Source: CAWCBH01 sp963793785 (lineage in GTDB: Bacteria > Actinomycetota > Thermoleophilia > Solirubrobacterales > 70-9). Taken from it: DNA of 64,000 bases. The position numbers and the translations under genes are program-made. Under the pieces are notes generated by a model that was not told where the DNA came from, searched no databases, and was given only the letters and a program-made list of their open reading frames with translations. The number at the start of each line of letters is the position of its first letter. Position 1 is the stretch's first letter. The DNA is taken from contig CAWCBH010000003.1 of NCBI GenBank assembly GCA_963793785.1, forward strand, positions 1,364,001 through 1,428,000, read 5' to 3'. Shown in pieces: positions 8,066 to 17,498 of this stretch.

Positions 8066-10252
8066 TTACTGCGGATCGACGTCAACTCCGAGCGCGACGC
8101 CGCGCAAGGCTCGCTGCGACGCCAGCCGCTCGACCACGGACCGCGTCGCGTTGACTGCCGCGGTCCGGTCCTCGGCCTTGATCAGCAAGCGGCGCCGGTG
8201 GCGGTTGCGGCGGCGAAACATCGGCGCCGGTCCGAGCAGCTCGGCGTCGGCTTGCAGCCCCGCGGCGAGGAGATCGCGAACCTCGGCGCCGATGTCGTCG
8301 AGACGCGCCTCGTCCTCGGCCGCCAGGCCGACCCGGATCAGGTGCGAGAAGGGCGGATAGCGCAGGGCTCGGCGGCGCTCCAGCTCACCGGCCAGGAAGC
8401 CCGCTGCGTCGTGGCGAGCGCCGTGGGCGATGCTGGCCGCCTGCGGGGCCAGCGTCTGCACGATCACCCGGCCCCCGCCCGCCCCGCGGCCGCTGCGGCC
8501 GGCCAGCTGCGCAACCATCGCGAAGGTTCGCTCCTCGGCACGGAAGTCCGGGAAGCGCAGGGTCGCGTCGGCGTCGAGGATCGCGCTCAGCGTCACCTGC
8601 GGGAAGTCGTGGCCCTTGCCGACCATCTGGGTCCCGACCAGGACGCCTCCTTCGGCTTCCGCAAACCGGGCGAGGATCTGTGCGTGGGCCCCCGGACCGG
8701 CGGCGCTGTCGGAGTCGAGGCGGAATACCGGCGCCGGCGCCAGCCGCTCCGCAAGCAGGCTCTCGATTCGCTCCGTGCCGGCGCCGGCTTGTGCCAGCGT
8801 CGTCGAGCCGCACTCCGGGCAGGATCCCGGCAGCGGCGCGACGTGCCCGCAGTGGTGGCAGGAGAGGCGCCGCTCGTGGCGATGGACGATCAGCGAGACG
8901 TCGCAGCTGGGGCATTGCCAGTGGTGTCCGCAGGAACGACAGGTCAGCCAGGGAGCGAACCCGCGGCGGTTGATCAACACGATCGCCTTCGAGCCCGAGC
9001 GACAGACGCCCTCCAGCGCCTCGAAGGTGATCGCGTGCAGCGGACCCGAGCGCGGGTCGGCGGCTTTCATGTCGACCACCTCGACCGGGGGCAGGCGGCG
9101 CCCGTCGGCGCGCCGGCGCAGCTCCAGTCGCGGCAGGGCCCAGCTCTCCGGCCGCGGCGTCGCCGACCCGCTGACGATCACGGCGCCGCAGTCCGCACTG
9201 CGCCGGCGCGCCACCGCACGGGCGTCGTAGCAGGGGTCGCCCTCCTGCTTGTAAGACGGGTCGTGCTCTTCGTCGACCACGATCAGCCCCAGGTTGCGCA
9301 CCGGCGCGAAGATCGCCGAGCGAGGCCCGACGCAGACGCTGGCCTCGCCGCTTCGCAGACGCCGCCACTCGTCGTAGCGCTGACCGGGCGCCAGAGCCGA
9401 GTGAAGGACCGCCAGCCGGTCCCCGAGCCGGGCCCCGAATCGGGCAACCGCCTGCGGTGTCAGCCCGATCTCGGGCACCAGCACGATCGCGCCGCGACCT
9501 CTCTCCAGGGCCGCCTCGACGGCGGCCAGATAGACCTCGGTCTTGCCGGATCCGGTCACCCCGTGCAGCAGCAGCTCCCGGGGTACGCCGGCCTTGCCGT
9601 CGAGGCCGGCCTGGATCGCCGCGATCGCCTCGGCCTGCTCATCGCTGGGCGTCACCCGCCCGGCCGACCCCGGCAGCCGCACCGGCGGCGGAGACCGCCG
9701 CAGGTTCGATTCGGCGGTCGTGATCAGACCGCGCCGCTCGAGCCGCCGCAGCGCCGCCCGGTCGGCGCCGACCGACGCGGCCAGCGACGGCCCGCTCTGC
9801 TCGCCGCGGCCAAGCGCCTCCAGGACGGCGCGCTGACGGGCTCCGAGCCGGCCCTCTCCCTCCAGTGCCGCGATCCCCTCAGCTGTGATCTGCGCCCGCA
9901 GCTCGCTTCGGGCCCGCACCCGCTGCCCCCCGGCGCCGGTCCCGGGCGGCAGGACGAGGCTGAGCCCCCGCGACGGGGTCGAGCAGTACTCGCGCCCGAC
10001 CCAGAGGCCCAGCCGGACCAGCTCCGGCGAGACGCCCGCCTCCAAGGCGCCGATCGGCTCCGCAAGCCGCTCCGGCGGCAGCTCCGAGGACTCGGCCAGC
10101 TCTACCACCACCCCGAGCAGGCGCCGCGGCCCGAAGGGGACCCGCAAGACGGTCCCGACCCCGACATCGGCCATCTCGGCAGGAAGGCGGTAGTCGAACG
10201 GGCCCCGCAGGGCGCGGGCTGTGGTCAGCGGCTCGACCCGGGCAATCGCCAT
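8066..10252 (-). CDS. priA: Primosomal helicase PriA
   Basis: 728 residues. Restarts stalled replication forks. Seen: N-terminal DNA-binding domain, Walker A GVTGSGKTEVYL, Walker B/DEEH box VVDEEHDPSYKQ, a zinc module with paired cysteines (CRSC, CPSC, CHHC, CPEC), and helicase motifs VGTQMVGKGHDFP and QLAGRSGRGAGGG. Full-length and in frame. Many actinobacterial PriA copies have lost helicase residues; here the Walker motifs are intact. It starts the priA-def-fmt-rsmB run; def follows after 28 bases. Confidence 0.95.
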   Translation of the reverse strand: MAIARVEPLTTARALRGPFDYRLPAEMADVGVGTVLRVPFGPRRLLGVVVELAESSELPPERLAEPIGALEAGVSPELVRLGLWVGREYCSTPSRGLSLVLPPGTGAGGQRVRARSELRAQITAEGIAALEGEGRLGARQRAVLEALGRGEQSGPSLAASVGADRAALRRLERRGLITTAESNLRRSPPPVRLPGSAGRVTPSDEQAEAIAAIQAGLDGKAGVPRELLLHGVTGSGKTEVYLAAVEAALERGRGAIVLVPEIGLTPQAVARFGARLGDRLAVLHSALAPGQRYDEWRRLRSGEASVCVGPRSAIFAPVRNLGLIVVDEEHDPSYKQEGDPCYDARAVARRRSADCGAVIVSGSATPRPESWALPRLELRRRADGRRLPPVEVVDMKAADPRSGPLHAITFEALEGVCRSGSKAIVLINRRGFAPWLTCRSCGHHWQCPSCDVSLIVHRHERRLSCHHCGHVAPLPGSCPECGSTTLAQAGAGTERIESLLAERLAPAPVFRLDSDSAAGPGAHAQILARFAEAEGGVLVGTQMVGKGHDFPQVTLSAILDADATLRFPDFRAEERTFAMVAQLAGRSGRGAGGGRVIVQTLAPQAASIAHGARHDAAGFLAGELERRRALRYPPFSHLIRVGLAAEDEARLDDIGAEVRDLLAAGLQADAELLGPAPMFRRRNRHRRRLLIKAEDRTAAVNATRSVVERLASQRALRGVALGVDVDPQ

Positions 10253-10309
10253 GCGCCCACGCTACGAGGCGCCGCGGACGCGGGGCTGGCGTCGCCCGGT
10301 GGCCTCAAA

Positions 10310-10315
10310 TATGCT
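10310..10315 (+). promoter_or_regulatory. -10 box of a probable leaderless promoter
   Basis: TATGCT ends 6 bases before the GTG start at 10322. That places the expected transcript start on the start codon, and no ribosome binding site is seen, as for leaderless mRNAs. The -35 region is not convincing. Confidence 0.4.
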
Positions 10316-10321
10316 CGTTGA

Positions 10322-10831
10322 GTGAGCCTCAACCTCAGCCCGGGTGAGCAGGTGATCTTCGAAGGCCACCCGTCCTGGCGGGCGATCCTCGGCTTCTACC
10401 TGAAGGGGATCCTGATCGCGGCGATCGTCGGAGTCGTGGCCTCGCTGGCCAGCGACGACAACGGCCTCGTCTTCCTGATCGTCCTGGTGATCATCGCCGC
10501 CACCGTGCTGGTCGGCTTCATCAAGCGCGTCGCGACGACCTACACGATCACCAACCGGCGACTGAACATCAAGCGGGGCGATCGTCTCGCGGGAGATCCA
10601 GGAGACACGCCTGGAGCGGGTCCAGAACGTCAACTACAGCCAATCCGCCTTCCAGCGGGTGATGCAGATCGGCGACGTCGACTTCGACACCGCGGCCTCC
10701 GACGCAACTACTACTTCATCTTCGCCGGCGTCGCCGAGCCGGGCGACGTCGTCCATAAGGTGGATCAGGCGACCGGCGCCTCCGCGCCCGGCAGCCATGG
10801 CCTCGGCGAGGCCCAGCCTCCGCAGCGCTAG
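10322..10831 (+). CDS. Membrane PH-domain protein (bPH-like; two compensating frameshifts)
   Basis: About 169 residues. Starts VSLNLSPGEQVIFEGHPSWRA, then two membrane helices (about 22-43 and 49-68), then YTITNRRLNIKRG, typical of bacterial PH-like (DUF304) proteins. One extra base near 10582 and one missing base near 10707 shift the middle part out of frame. Restored, it reads IVSREIQETRLERVQNVNYS and GDVDFDTA before returning to YYFIFAGVAEP. The plus-strand gene interrupts the metK-priA order. Function unknown; related proteins are membrane-associated. Confidence 0.75.
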   Translation: MSLNLSPGEQVIFEGHPSWRAILGFYLKGILIAAIVGVVASLASDDNGLVFLIVLVIIAATVLVGFIKRVATTYTITNRRLNIKRGDRLAGDPGDTPGAGPERQLQPIRLPAGDADRRRRLRHRGLRRNYYFIFAGVAEPGDVVHKVDQATGASAPGSHGLGEAQPPQR

Positions 10832-10843
10832 GCCTGAGCAGCG

Positions 10844-12110
10844 CTAGGAGACCGGAGCGGTCTCGCCGGTCTCGAGGCCGGCCGCTCGGCGCAGCTCCTC
10901 GACGCGGTCGGTGCGCTCCCAGCTGAAGTCGCGGTCGTCGCGGCCGAAGTGGCCGTAGGCGGCGGTCTTCTGGAAGATCGGCCGGTGCAGGTCGAGCTCG
11001 CGGCGGAAGGCGCCCGGGCGCAGGTCGAAGTGCTCCTCGACGATGCGGGCGATCTCGGTGTCGGAGATCTTGCCGGTGCCGAAGGTCTGCGACCATCAGC
11101 GAGACCGGGTGGGCGACGCCGATCGCGTAGGCGACCTGGATCTCGCAGCGATCCGCGAGTCCGGCGGCGACGACGTTCTTGGCCACGTAGCGGGCCGCGT
11201 AGGCGGCCGAGCGGTCGACCTTTGAGGGGTCCTTGCCCGAGAAGGCGCCGCCGCCGTGGCGGGCGGCGCCGCCGTAGGTGTCGACGATGATCTTGCGGCC
11301 GGTGAGGCCGGCGTCGCCCATCGGCCCGCCGATCTCGAACTTGCCGGTCGGGTTGACGAGGAAGTTGTCGAGCAGCTCGCGCTCGGTGAACAGCTCCTTG
11401 TAGTCCTCGTGCAGGACCGGCTCGACGACGTGCTCCCAGAGGTCGGGCTTGATCAGCGCCTCGGCGTCGAGGTCGGGGGCGTGCTGGGTCGAGATCAGCA
11501 GCTTGCAGATCTCGACCGGGCGGTCGTGCTCGTAGCGGACCGTGACCTGGGTCTTGCCGTCGGGCCGCAGATAGGGAACGACCTCCGCCTTGCGAATCTC
11601 GGCCAGGCGCTTGGCCAGCGTGTGGGCGATCTGGATCGGCATCGGCATCAGCGCCCGGGTCTCGTTGCTCGCGTAGCCGAACATCATTCCCTGGTCGCCG
11701 GCGCCGGCCCGGTCGAGCTCCTCGTCACCGTCGCCGCGGCCGGTACGCGATTCATAGGCCTGGTCGACGCCCTGGGCGATGTCGGACGACTGCTCGTCGA
11801 TCGCGGTGATCACCGCGCAGGTCTCGGCGTCGAAGCCGTACTTGGCGCGGTCATAGCCGATCCGCTTGATCGTCTCGCGGGCGATCCGCGGGATGTCGAC
11901 GTAGGTCTCGGTGGTGATCTCGCCGGAGACGACGACGAGGCCCGTGTTGACGAGCGTCTCGCAGGCGACCCGGCCGTTCGGATCGTCGGCCATCACCGCG
12001 TCGAGGACGCCGTCGGAGATCTGGTCGCAGATCTTGTCGGGGTGCCCCTCGGTCACCGACTCCGACGTGAACAGGTACTCGCCCTCGGCGAGTGGCTGGT
12101 AGGGGCACAT
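10844..12110 (-). CDS. metK: S-adenosylmethionine synthase (one-base frameshift)
   Basis: Makes SAM from methionine and ATP. Seen: GHPDKICDQISDGVLDA, GAGDQGMMFGYA and GGGAFSGKDPSKVDRSAAYA. The frame breaks near 11090 after PVSLMV; in the next frame QTFGTGKISDTEIARIVEEHF continues to the stop at 10844. Removing one base gives 421 residues. The gene is essential in nearly all bacteria, so a sequence error is the likely cause. It follows the DUF3352 gene by 20 bases; no SAM riboswitch fits in that gap. Confidence 0.93.
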
Positions 12111-12130
12111 GTTGGGGTCGATCTCCTTGG

Positions 12131-13807
12131 CTACTCGATGTGCAGGAAAACGCTCGTCTGAAGACGGTCGCCGCTGCTTTCGACGCTCAGGCCGAGCGCC
12201 CGAAGCCTCGCCAGATCCTCCTGGAACGCGGAGACGATCTCGGCCAGTCCTCTCGGCTCGGCGAGCCTGACCAGCCCGGCGAGGTTGAGGAAGACTAGCG
12301 CCGAGACCTCGCCCCCGACGGGTTCCGTCGCGTCGCGGTAGTCCTCGCTCTCGGCAAGGTTGTCCGAGCCCTCGATCGCCTGCTCGACACCGGCCGGATC
12401 GGTGGCGACGACGAGCCGGTTCTCGAACACGGCGTAGGACGGCTCGAATCCGGCGCTGAGACCGACGCTGCGAATCTCGACCCCTTGCACCTCGCTGGTG
12501 GACAGGGTCGGCGCCCGCCCGGTGACAAGGGGATCGAAGGCCGAGATCAGCGGCGCCTGCAGGCCGGCAACGACCTCGCGCGCCTGCTGCTCGTCGACGT
12601 CGTCGAAGACGGCGGTCACGTAGGGGACCGGCTGGGCGGGGGTGACGCCGATCGTAGCCTCGCCCTCCAAGAGCGGCAGCAAGTCGCGTTCGATGCCGGA
12701 TCCGCCGGCGGTCGAGAGGTCGGCGTCGAGCCGCTCGACGGCGTCGGCGATCCCCGGGAACGCGGCCTCGGCCTGGTCGAGCAGCAACCCGACGGTCTGC
12801 GACGGCTCGCCGACCGCGAGCAGGGCAAGGGTGTCGGAGGCGAACCGCGATGCCTGCGACGGCTCGAAGGCAGGAAAGGCCGAGAAGAAGCTTGGAGCCG
12901 CCTCGGCGGCATCGGGGTCGAGCTGCGAGGTGAGCTCGACCTCCAGCCCTGCTTCGCCGGCGGTGAGCGCGGCGGTGATCCCCTCGCTGGCATCGAAGTC
13001 GGTGAAGGTGTCGAGTTGGTCCGCGACCCCACCGCGGTCGGCCAGCAGGGCCTCGATTCCGTCCCGGGAGACGTAGACGTCGGCGAGGCGGTCCGCGGGC
13101 AATTCGTCGCGCGCCCGCTGGGCCTCGTCATCCTCGGAGAGCGGCTCCACCTCGGCGGCGGAAGCGTCGATCCCCGCCCGCACCGCAGCCGCCCGCCCCA
13201 GCAGCAGGAAGCCGTCGCTCTCGGCGCTCGCGAGACCGTCCCGGTAGGTGCTGACGTCGACGCCGCGATACGGCGTCACCTCCGACGCCGCGCCGCCGAT
13301 CTCCGCCAGGAAAGCACTGGCTCCCGCAGGGTCGCCGATCGCCAGCGCCAACAGCAAGGCCGGGTCTCCGGCCGGGTCGACGAGCTGCGCGGCGGCAGCC
13401 TCGTCGCCGATCCACTCGAAGACGTCGTCTGCCAGGTCGACCTGCACGCCCGGCCCGAGGGCCCGGAACGAGCCCTGCGCGATCGTGACGAAGTTGGGAA
13501 AGCGATCGGCAAGCTCAGCGGCGTTCTCGTACTGGCTCGAGTCGGGGTCCAGGTTGAGGTGCGCGTAGGCAAAAGCGTCGGCGGGCACGAAGGCGATTGC
13601 TTCGTCGTCCGGCGGGCATTCCTTGGCGGGCGAGAGCTCGCACGACACCCCCGGCAACGGCACCAGGCGAATCAGCGCGTAGAGGCCGAGGATCAGGACG
13701 ACCGCCGCCAGGCGCCGGCGAAACGTGAGCGAGCGCTGAAACCAGAGCCCGCGCAGGGAGCGGCCGGCTGCCGCCGGTCGCGGCCTGGGGATTCGCGGTC
13801 GTCGCAA
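12131..13807 (-). CDS. DUF3352 membrane-anchored protein
   Basis: 558 residues. An Arg-rich cytoplasmic start is followed by one membrane helix (about 33-52, AAVVLILGLYALIRLVPL) and a long acidic extracytoplasmic domain beginning with IAFVPADAFAYAHLNLDPD. That layout and opening match DUF3352, seen in Actinobacteria and Cyanobacteria. It lies between der and metK on the same strand. Function unknown; there are no enzyme motifs. Confidence 0.8.
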   Translation of the reverse strand: MRRPRIPRPRPAAAGRSLRGLWFQRSLTFRRRLAAVVLILGLYALIRLVPLPGVSCELSPAKECPPDDEAIAFVPADAFAYAHLNLDPDSSQYENAAELADRFPNFVTIAQGSFRALGPGVQVDLADDVFEWIGDEAAAAQLVDPAGDPALLLALAIGDPAGASAFLAEIGGAASEVTPYRGVDVSTYRDGLASAESDGFLLLGRAAAVRAGIDASAAEVEPLSEDDEAQRARDELPADRLADVYVSRDGIEALLADRGGVADQLDTFTDFDASEGITAALTAGEAGLEVELTSQLDPDAAEAAPSFFSAFPAFEPSQASRFASDTLALLAVGEPSQTVGLLLDQAEAAFPGIADAVERLDADLSTAGGSGIERDLLPLLEGEATIGVTPAQPVPYVTAVFDDVDEQQAREVVAGLQAPLISAFDPLVTGRAPTLSTSEVQGVEIRSVGLSAGFEPSYAVFENRLVVATDPAGVEQAIEGSDNLAESEDYRDATEPVGGEVSALVFLNLAGLVRLAEPRGLAEIVSAFQEDLARLRALGLSVESSGDRLQTSVFLHIE

Positions 13808-13817
13808 GGCTCGGCGG

Positions 13818-15179
13818 TTATACCCGACCGTCGCCGGCCGCCCGCCCAGTCGGGGCCGAGGTGCGAGCGCGCTTGCGGCGCGTGCGGGGCACGAACTCGA
13901 GGACCAGCGGCACCCCCTGCAACGCGTAGGCCTCGCGGAGCCGGTTCTCGAGGTGATAGGACCAGTCGCGGGTCAGCAGCCGCCGGTCGTTGACCTGGAT
14001 CGCGAACCGGGGCGGGCTGACGCCGATCTGGGCCGCGTAGTAGAGACGCAGCCGCCGGCCCCGCCGCGACGGGGGTGGCGTACGGGCGGCGACGTCGCCG
14101 ACGAGCCGGTTCAGCTCCGGGGTCGGGATCCGCTCCGCGGCCCGATCCGCCAGCGCCAGCGCCTGGTCGAGGAGCTTCGACACGTTGCGCCCGGTCAGCG
14201 CCGAGCAGGTGACGACAGGGGGTCGCAGCCGCATCTTCCGGGCCGCGCGAGCCTGGGCGTCATCGAGGTCGGTGCGGGTGACGTCCCACTTGTTGAGCGC
14301 CAGCAGCGTCGCGCAGTCCGAGCGCATCGCCAGGTCGGCGACCCGGAAGTCCTCGGCGGTCAGGCCCTCGGAGGCGTCGCAGACGATCAGCGCCACGTGG
14401 GCCCGCTCGGCGGCGCGCTCGGAGCGAAGCTGGGCGTAGTAGTCGACGCTGCCCGCCACCTTCGCGCGGCGGCGCAAGCCGGCCGTGTCGATCAACAACA
14501 CGCTGCGACCTCCGATCTCCACCTCGGTGTCGATCGCGTCGCGGGTCGTGCCGGCGGCGGCGGAGACGATCACCCGCTCGGACCCGAGCAGCGCGTTGAC
14601 CAGCGAGGACTTGCCGACGTTGGGCCTGCCGATCACCGCCACCCGCACGGCGCCGTCGCCGGCGGCCGCCGGCGCCCGATCGCCGAGCAGCTCGACGACC
14701 TGATCGAGGAGATCGCCGGCTCCGAGCCCGTGGGTGGCGGACACCGGCAGCGGCTCCCCCAGCCCGAGCTTGTTCAGCTCCGCCCCCAGGTATTCCTCGC
14801 CGGGCCGATCGACCTTGTTCGCCACCACCCGAACCGGGACCGCGGAGCCGCGCAGCGTCGCCGCCAGCTCGGCGTCGCCCGGGCGCAGGCCGGCCCGCGC
14901 GTCGACGACCAGCAACACGACCTCCGCCTCGGCGATCGCCTCGCGCGCCGATCGCTGCACGTCGCGGGCCAGCTCGGCGTCGTCGAGGAGGTCGATTCCG
15001 CCCGTGTCGACGAGGTCGAAGGCAACCCCGTTCCACTCGCAACGCAGCCGCTTGCGGTCCCGCGTCACCCCGGGCTCGGCGTGCGTAACGGCGTCGCGCC
15101 CGCCGGCCAGCCGGTTGACGAGCGTGCTCTTGCCGACGTTCGGAAACCCGACCACCGCCACCGTCGGCACGCTGCTCAC
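13818..15179 (-). CDS. der: Ribosome assembly GTPase Der (EngA)
   Basis: 453 residues with two tandem GTPase domains and a C-terminal KH-like domain. First domain: VGFPNVGKSTLVNRL, DTGG, NKVD. Second: IGRPNVGKSSLVNALL, DTAGL, NKWD. Der matures the 50S ribosomal subunit. The tail is basic. The GTG start at 15179 overlaps the cmk stop (GTGA), the usual cmk-der pairing. Confidence 0.96.
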   Translation of the reverse strand: MSSVPTVAVVGFPNVGKSTLVNRLAGGRDAVTHAEPGVTRDRKRLRCEWNGVAFDLVDTGGIDLLDDAELARDVQRSAREAIAEAEVVLLVVDARAGLRPGDAELAATLRGSAVPVRVVANKVDRPGEEYLGAELNKLGLGEPLPVSATHGLGAGDLLDQVVELLGDRAPAAAGDGAVRVAVIGRPNVGKSSLVNALLGSERVIVSAAAGTTRDAIDTEVEIGGRSVLLIDTAGLRRRAKVAGSVDYYAQLRSERAAERAHVALIVCDASEGLTAEDFRVADLAMRSDCATLLALNKWDVTRTDLDDAQARAARKMRLRPPVVTCSALTGRNVSKLLDQALALADRAAERIPTPELNRLVGDVAARTPPPSRRGRRLRLYYAAQIGVSPPRFAIQVNDRRLLTRDWSYHLENRLREAYALQGVPLVLEFVPRTRRKRARTSAPTGRAAGDGRV

Positions 15180-15814
15180 GGCAGGCCCCGCTCCCGCGCG
15201 GCCGCGACGACCTGTTCGACGACCTCGTCGAGCGAGAGGCCGGTGGTGTCGACCTCGATCGCGTCCTCGGCCGGTCTCAGCGCCCCGTGCTCGCGGACGC
15301 GGTCGCGATCGTCGCGTGCCCGCTGTGCGACCAGGACCGCTTCCGGCTCCTCGCCGCTCTCGGTCGCTCGCCGGCGGGCCCGCTCCTGCTCGGAGGCGGT
15401 CAGGAAGACCTTCAGCGGCGCGTCGGGACTGACGACGGTGCCGATGTCGCGACCCTCGGCGACGTAGTCGCCGGCGGCGATCAGCGCCCGCTGGCGCTCG
15501 ACCATTGCCTCGCGAACCTCCCGGTGGACCGAGACAACCGACGCCGCCGAGGTCACGGCAGGATCGCGAATCTCGTCGGTCACGTCGCGGCCGTCGAGGC
15601 AGACCCGCCCGTCGGCAAGCTCGATCGACAGCGAGCGCGCCAGTGCGCCCATTCCCCCGGCGTCCTCGGGGTTCACACCCTGCTCCAGCCCGGCCAGCGC
15701 CGCGCAGCGATACATCGCACCCGAGTCCAGATAGGTGATCCCGAGCGCGCCCGCCACCGCCCTTGCGACCGATGACTTGCCCGCTCCGGCCGGTCCGTCG
15801 ATCGCGATCACCAT
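15176..15814 (-). CDS. cmk: Cytidylate kinase
   Basis: 212 residues from the ATG at 15814, chosen because VIAIDGPAGAGKSSVA follows at once; an upstream ATG at 15847 would add 11 residues. Phosphorylates CMP and dCMP. Seen: P-loop GPAGAGKSS, LDSGAMYRCAAL, AEGRDIGTVV, and the LID region with RARRRA. Coupled to der by a 4-base overlap. Divergent from the cupin gene. Confidence 0.94.
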   Translation of the reverse strand: MVIAIDGPAGAGKSSVARAVAGALGITYLDSGAMYRCAALAGLEQGVNPEDAGGMGALARSLSIELADGRVCLDGRDVTDEIRDPAVTSAASVVSVHREVREAMVERQRALIAAGDYVAEGRDIGTVVSPDAPLKVFLTASEQERARRRATESGEEPEAVLVAQRARDDRDRVREHGALRPAEDAIEVDTTGLSLDEVVEQVVAAARERGLP

Positions 15815-15861
15815 GGGCTGCAGCGTAGATATGTTTCGAGCAAGCAACCGCGGAGGAGTGC

Positions 15862-16195
15862 ATGCAGACCTGGGACCTGACCAGCCTCGACGTCAAGCCT
15901 CAGCCAGCCAGAGGTGATCGATTCCGACGCCGAGGGGCGGGCGATCGTGATCCAGCTTCCCGCCGGTGAGATGCTCGGCGAGCACCAGGTCCATGAGCGG
16001 GCGCTGCTGGTCGTCGTCTCGGGGAAGATCGAGGTCGAGGACTCCGGCGGCACCAGCGTCGGCGGCGGCCCCGGGTTGATGGCGACGTTCGACCCCAACG
16101 AGCGCCACGAGGTGCGGGCGGTGGAGGACTCGCGGCTGCTTCTCGTCCTCGCCCCCTGGCCCGGCGACGGACACCCGAGCCTGCGCAACGCCTAG
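15862..16195 (+). CDS. Small cupin-domain protein (one-base frameshift)
   Basis: 110 residues after removing one extra C near 15905. The ATG at 15862 has a strong ribosome binding site (GGAGGAG) and reads MQTWDLTSLDVKPQ, then continues in the next frame with PEVIDSDAEGRAIVIQLPAG. A single cupin barrel is seen: GEHQVHERALLVVVSGKIEV and ATFDPNERHEV. The usual cupin metal ligands are only partly kept (H-x-H-E near HQVHE). It is the only plus-strand gene in the aro/cmk/der region. Role unknown. Confidence 0.72.
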
Positions 16196-16196
16196 G

Positions 16197-17498
16197 TCAG
16201 CGCGCCAGTGACGCCAGGTCGCGCTCAAAGCCCGGGTAGCTGACCTCGATCGCCTCGACGCCGTCCACCTGGGCTCCGTCGATCGAGGCGAGCCCGGCGA
16301 TCGCTCCCAGCATCGCGATGCGGTGATCCCCGGCTGCGGAGACCAGGCCCCCGCGCAGTTCCCCGCCGCCCCTGACGATCAAGCCGTCCGCGGTCGCCTC
16401 GGCGTCACCTCCGAGCGCCGTCAGCGCGGCGACCACGCTCGCAATCCGGTCTGACTCCTTGGCCCGCAGCTCGGCCGCGTCGCGGATCACGGTCTCGCCT
16501 CGTGCGAAACAGCCCGCCAGCGCGATCAGCGGCAGCTCGTCGATCGCCAGCGGCACCTCCTCGGCGCCGACCTCGGTCCCGACCAGCTCCGATGCGCGAG
16601 CCCGGATCCGCCCCGCCGGCTCGCCTCCCGCCTCGGACTCGACCTCGGTCTCGATCCGCCCTCCCATCCGCTCCAGGATCGCCAGGGCCCCGAGGCGGGT
16701 CGGGTTGAGTCCGACGCCGGTCAGGGTCAACTCGCTGCCGGGCACGATCAGCGCCCCGAGCAGGAAGAAGGCCGCCGAGGAGAAGTCGCCCGGGACGGCG
16801 ATCGGTCCCGGCTCCAGCGCATCGACGGGGCGAACGCTGATCGCATCCCCGTCCCGGCTCAGGTCGACGCCGGCGGCGCTCAGCATCCGCTCAGTGTGGT
16901 CGCGGCTCGGGGCCGGCTCGCGGATCGTCGTCGGCCCCTCGGCCAGCAGCGCCGCCAGCAGCAGGCAGGACTTGACCTGCGCGCTCGCGACCGGCAGCCG
17001 GTAGTCGATCCCGCGCAGCGGCGCCGCCTCGACCTCGAGCGGCGGCAGGCGATCGTCACGGCAGCGGATCTCGGCCCCCATCTCCCGCAGCGGTTCGGCG
17101 ATCCGGTCGACGGGCCGGCGGCGAATCGACTCGTCACCGTCGAGGCTCCAGGCACCCCGGGGCTGCCCCGCGAGCCAGCCCGGCAGCAGCCGCAGGAGCG
17201 TGCCGGCGTTGCCGACGTCGATAGCCGCCTCTCCGGCGCCCCGCAGTCCGACGCCGGAGATGCGCACCGAGAGGCCGGTCTCGCCGTCGCTGTGGTCGAC
17301 CACCGCCCCGACGGCACGGGCGGCGTTCAGGGTCGCCCGCGTGTCGGCGGAGTCCAGAAAGCCGTCGACCTCGGTCCGCCCCTCTGCCATCGCCGCGATC
17401 AGCGCCGCGCGATGGGAGATCGACTTGTCCCCCGGCGGGCGCAGCGACCCGCGCAGCGCCCCGGCGGGCGCAAAGCCCCTGCGCTTGGGCTCGCTCAA
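16197..17498 (-). CDS. aroA: EPSP synthase (3-phosphoshikimate 1-carboxyvinyltransferase)
   Basis: 433 residues. Joins PEP to shikimate 3-phosphate in the shikimate pathway. Seen: GDKSISHRAALIAAMAEG (substrate binding), GNAGTLLRLLPG, RPVDRIAEPLREMGAEI and, near the C-terminus, ELRAKESDRIA. The TTG start at 17498 overlaps the tyrA stop (TTGA). Last of the aroH-hisC-aroF-tyrA-aroA run; its stop is one base from the convergent cupin stop. Confidence 0.95.
   Translation of the reverse strand: MSEPKRRGFAPAGALRGSLRPPGDKSISHRAALIAAMAEGRTEVDGFLDSADTRATLNAARAVGAVVDHSDGETGLSVRISGVGLRGAGEAAIDVGNAGTLLRLLPGWLAGQPRGAWSLDGDESIRRRPVDRIAEPLREMGAEIRCRDDRLPPLEVEAAPLRGIDYRLPVASAQVKSCLLLAALLAEGPTTIREPAPSRDHTERMLSAAGVDLSRDGDAISVRPVDALEPGPIAVPGDFSSAAFFLLGALIVPGSELTLTGVGLNPTRLGALAILERMGGRIETEVESEAGGEPAGRIRARASELVGTEVGAEEVPLAIDELPLIALAGCFARGETVIRDAAELRAKESDRIASVVAALTALGGDAEATADGLIVRGGGELRGGLVSAAGDHRIAMLGAIAGLASIDGAQVDGVEAIEVSYPGFERDLASLAR

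Noticed and set aside
7730..10321. Long plus-strand open frames opposite real genes (also at 823-1600, 11256-12161, 12485-13993, 35450-37339, 44586-45764, 49209-51284)
   Set aside because: They lie antisense to genes with clear family motifs, have Arg/Ala/Gly-rich shadow composition, and exist because GC-rich codons rarely form stops on the other strand.
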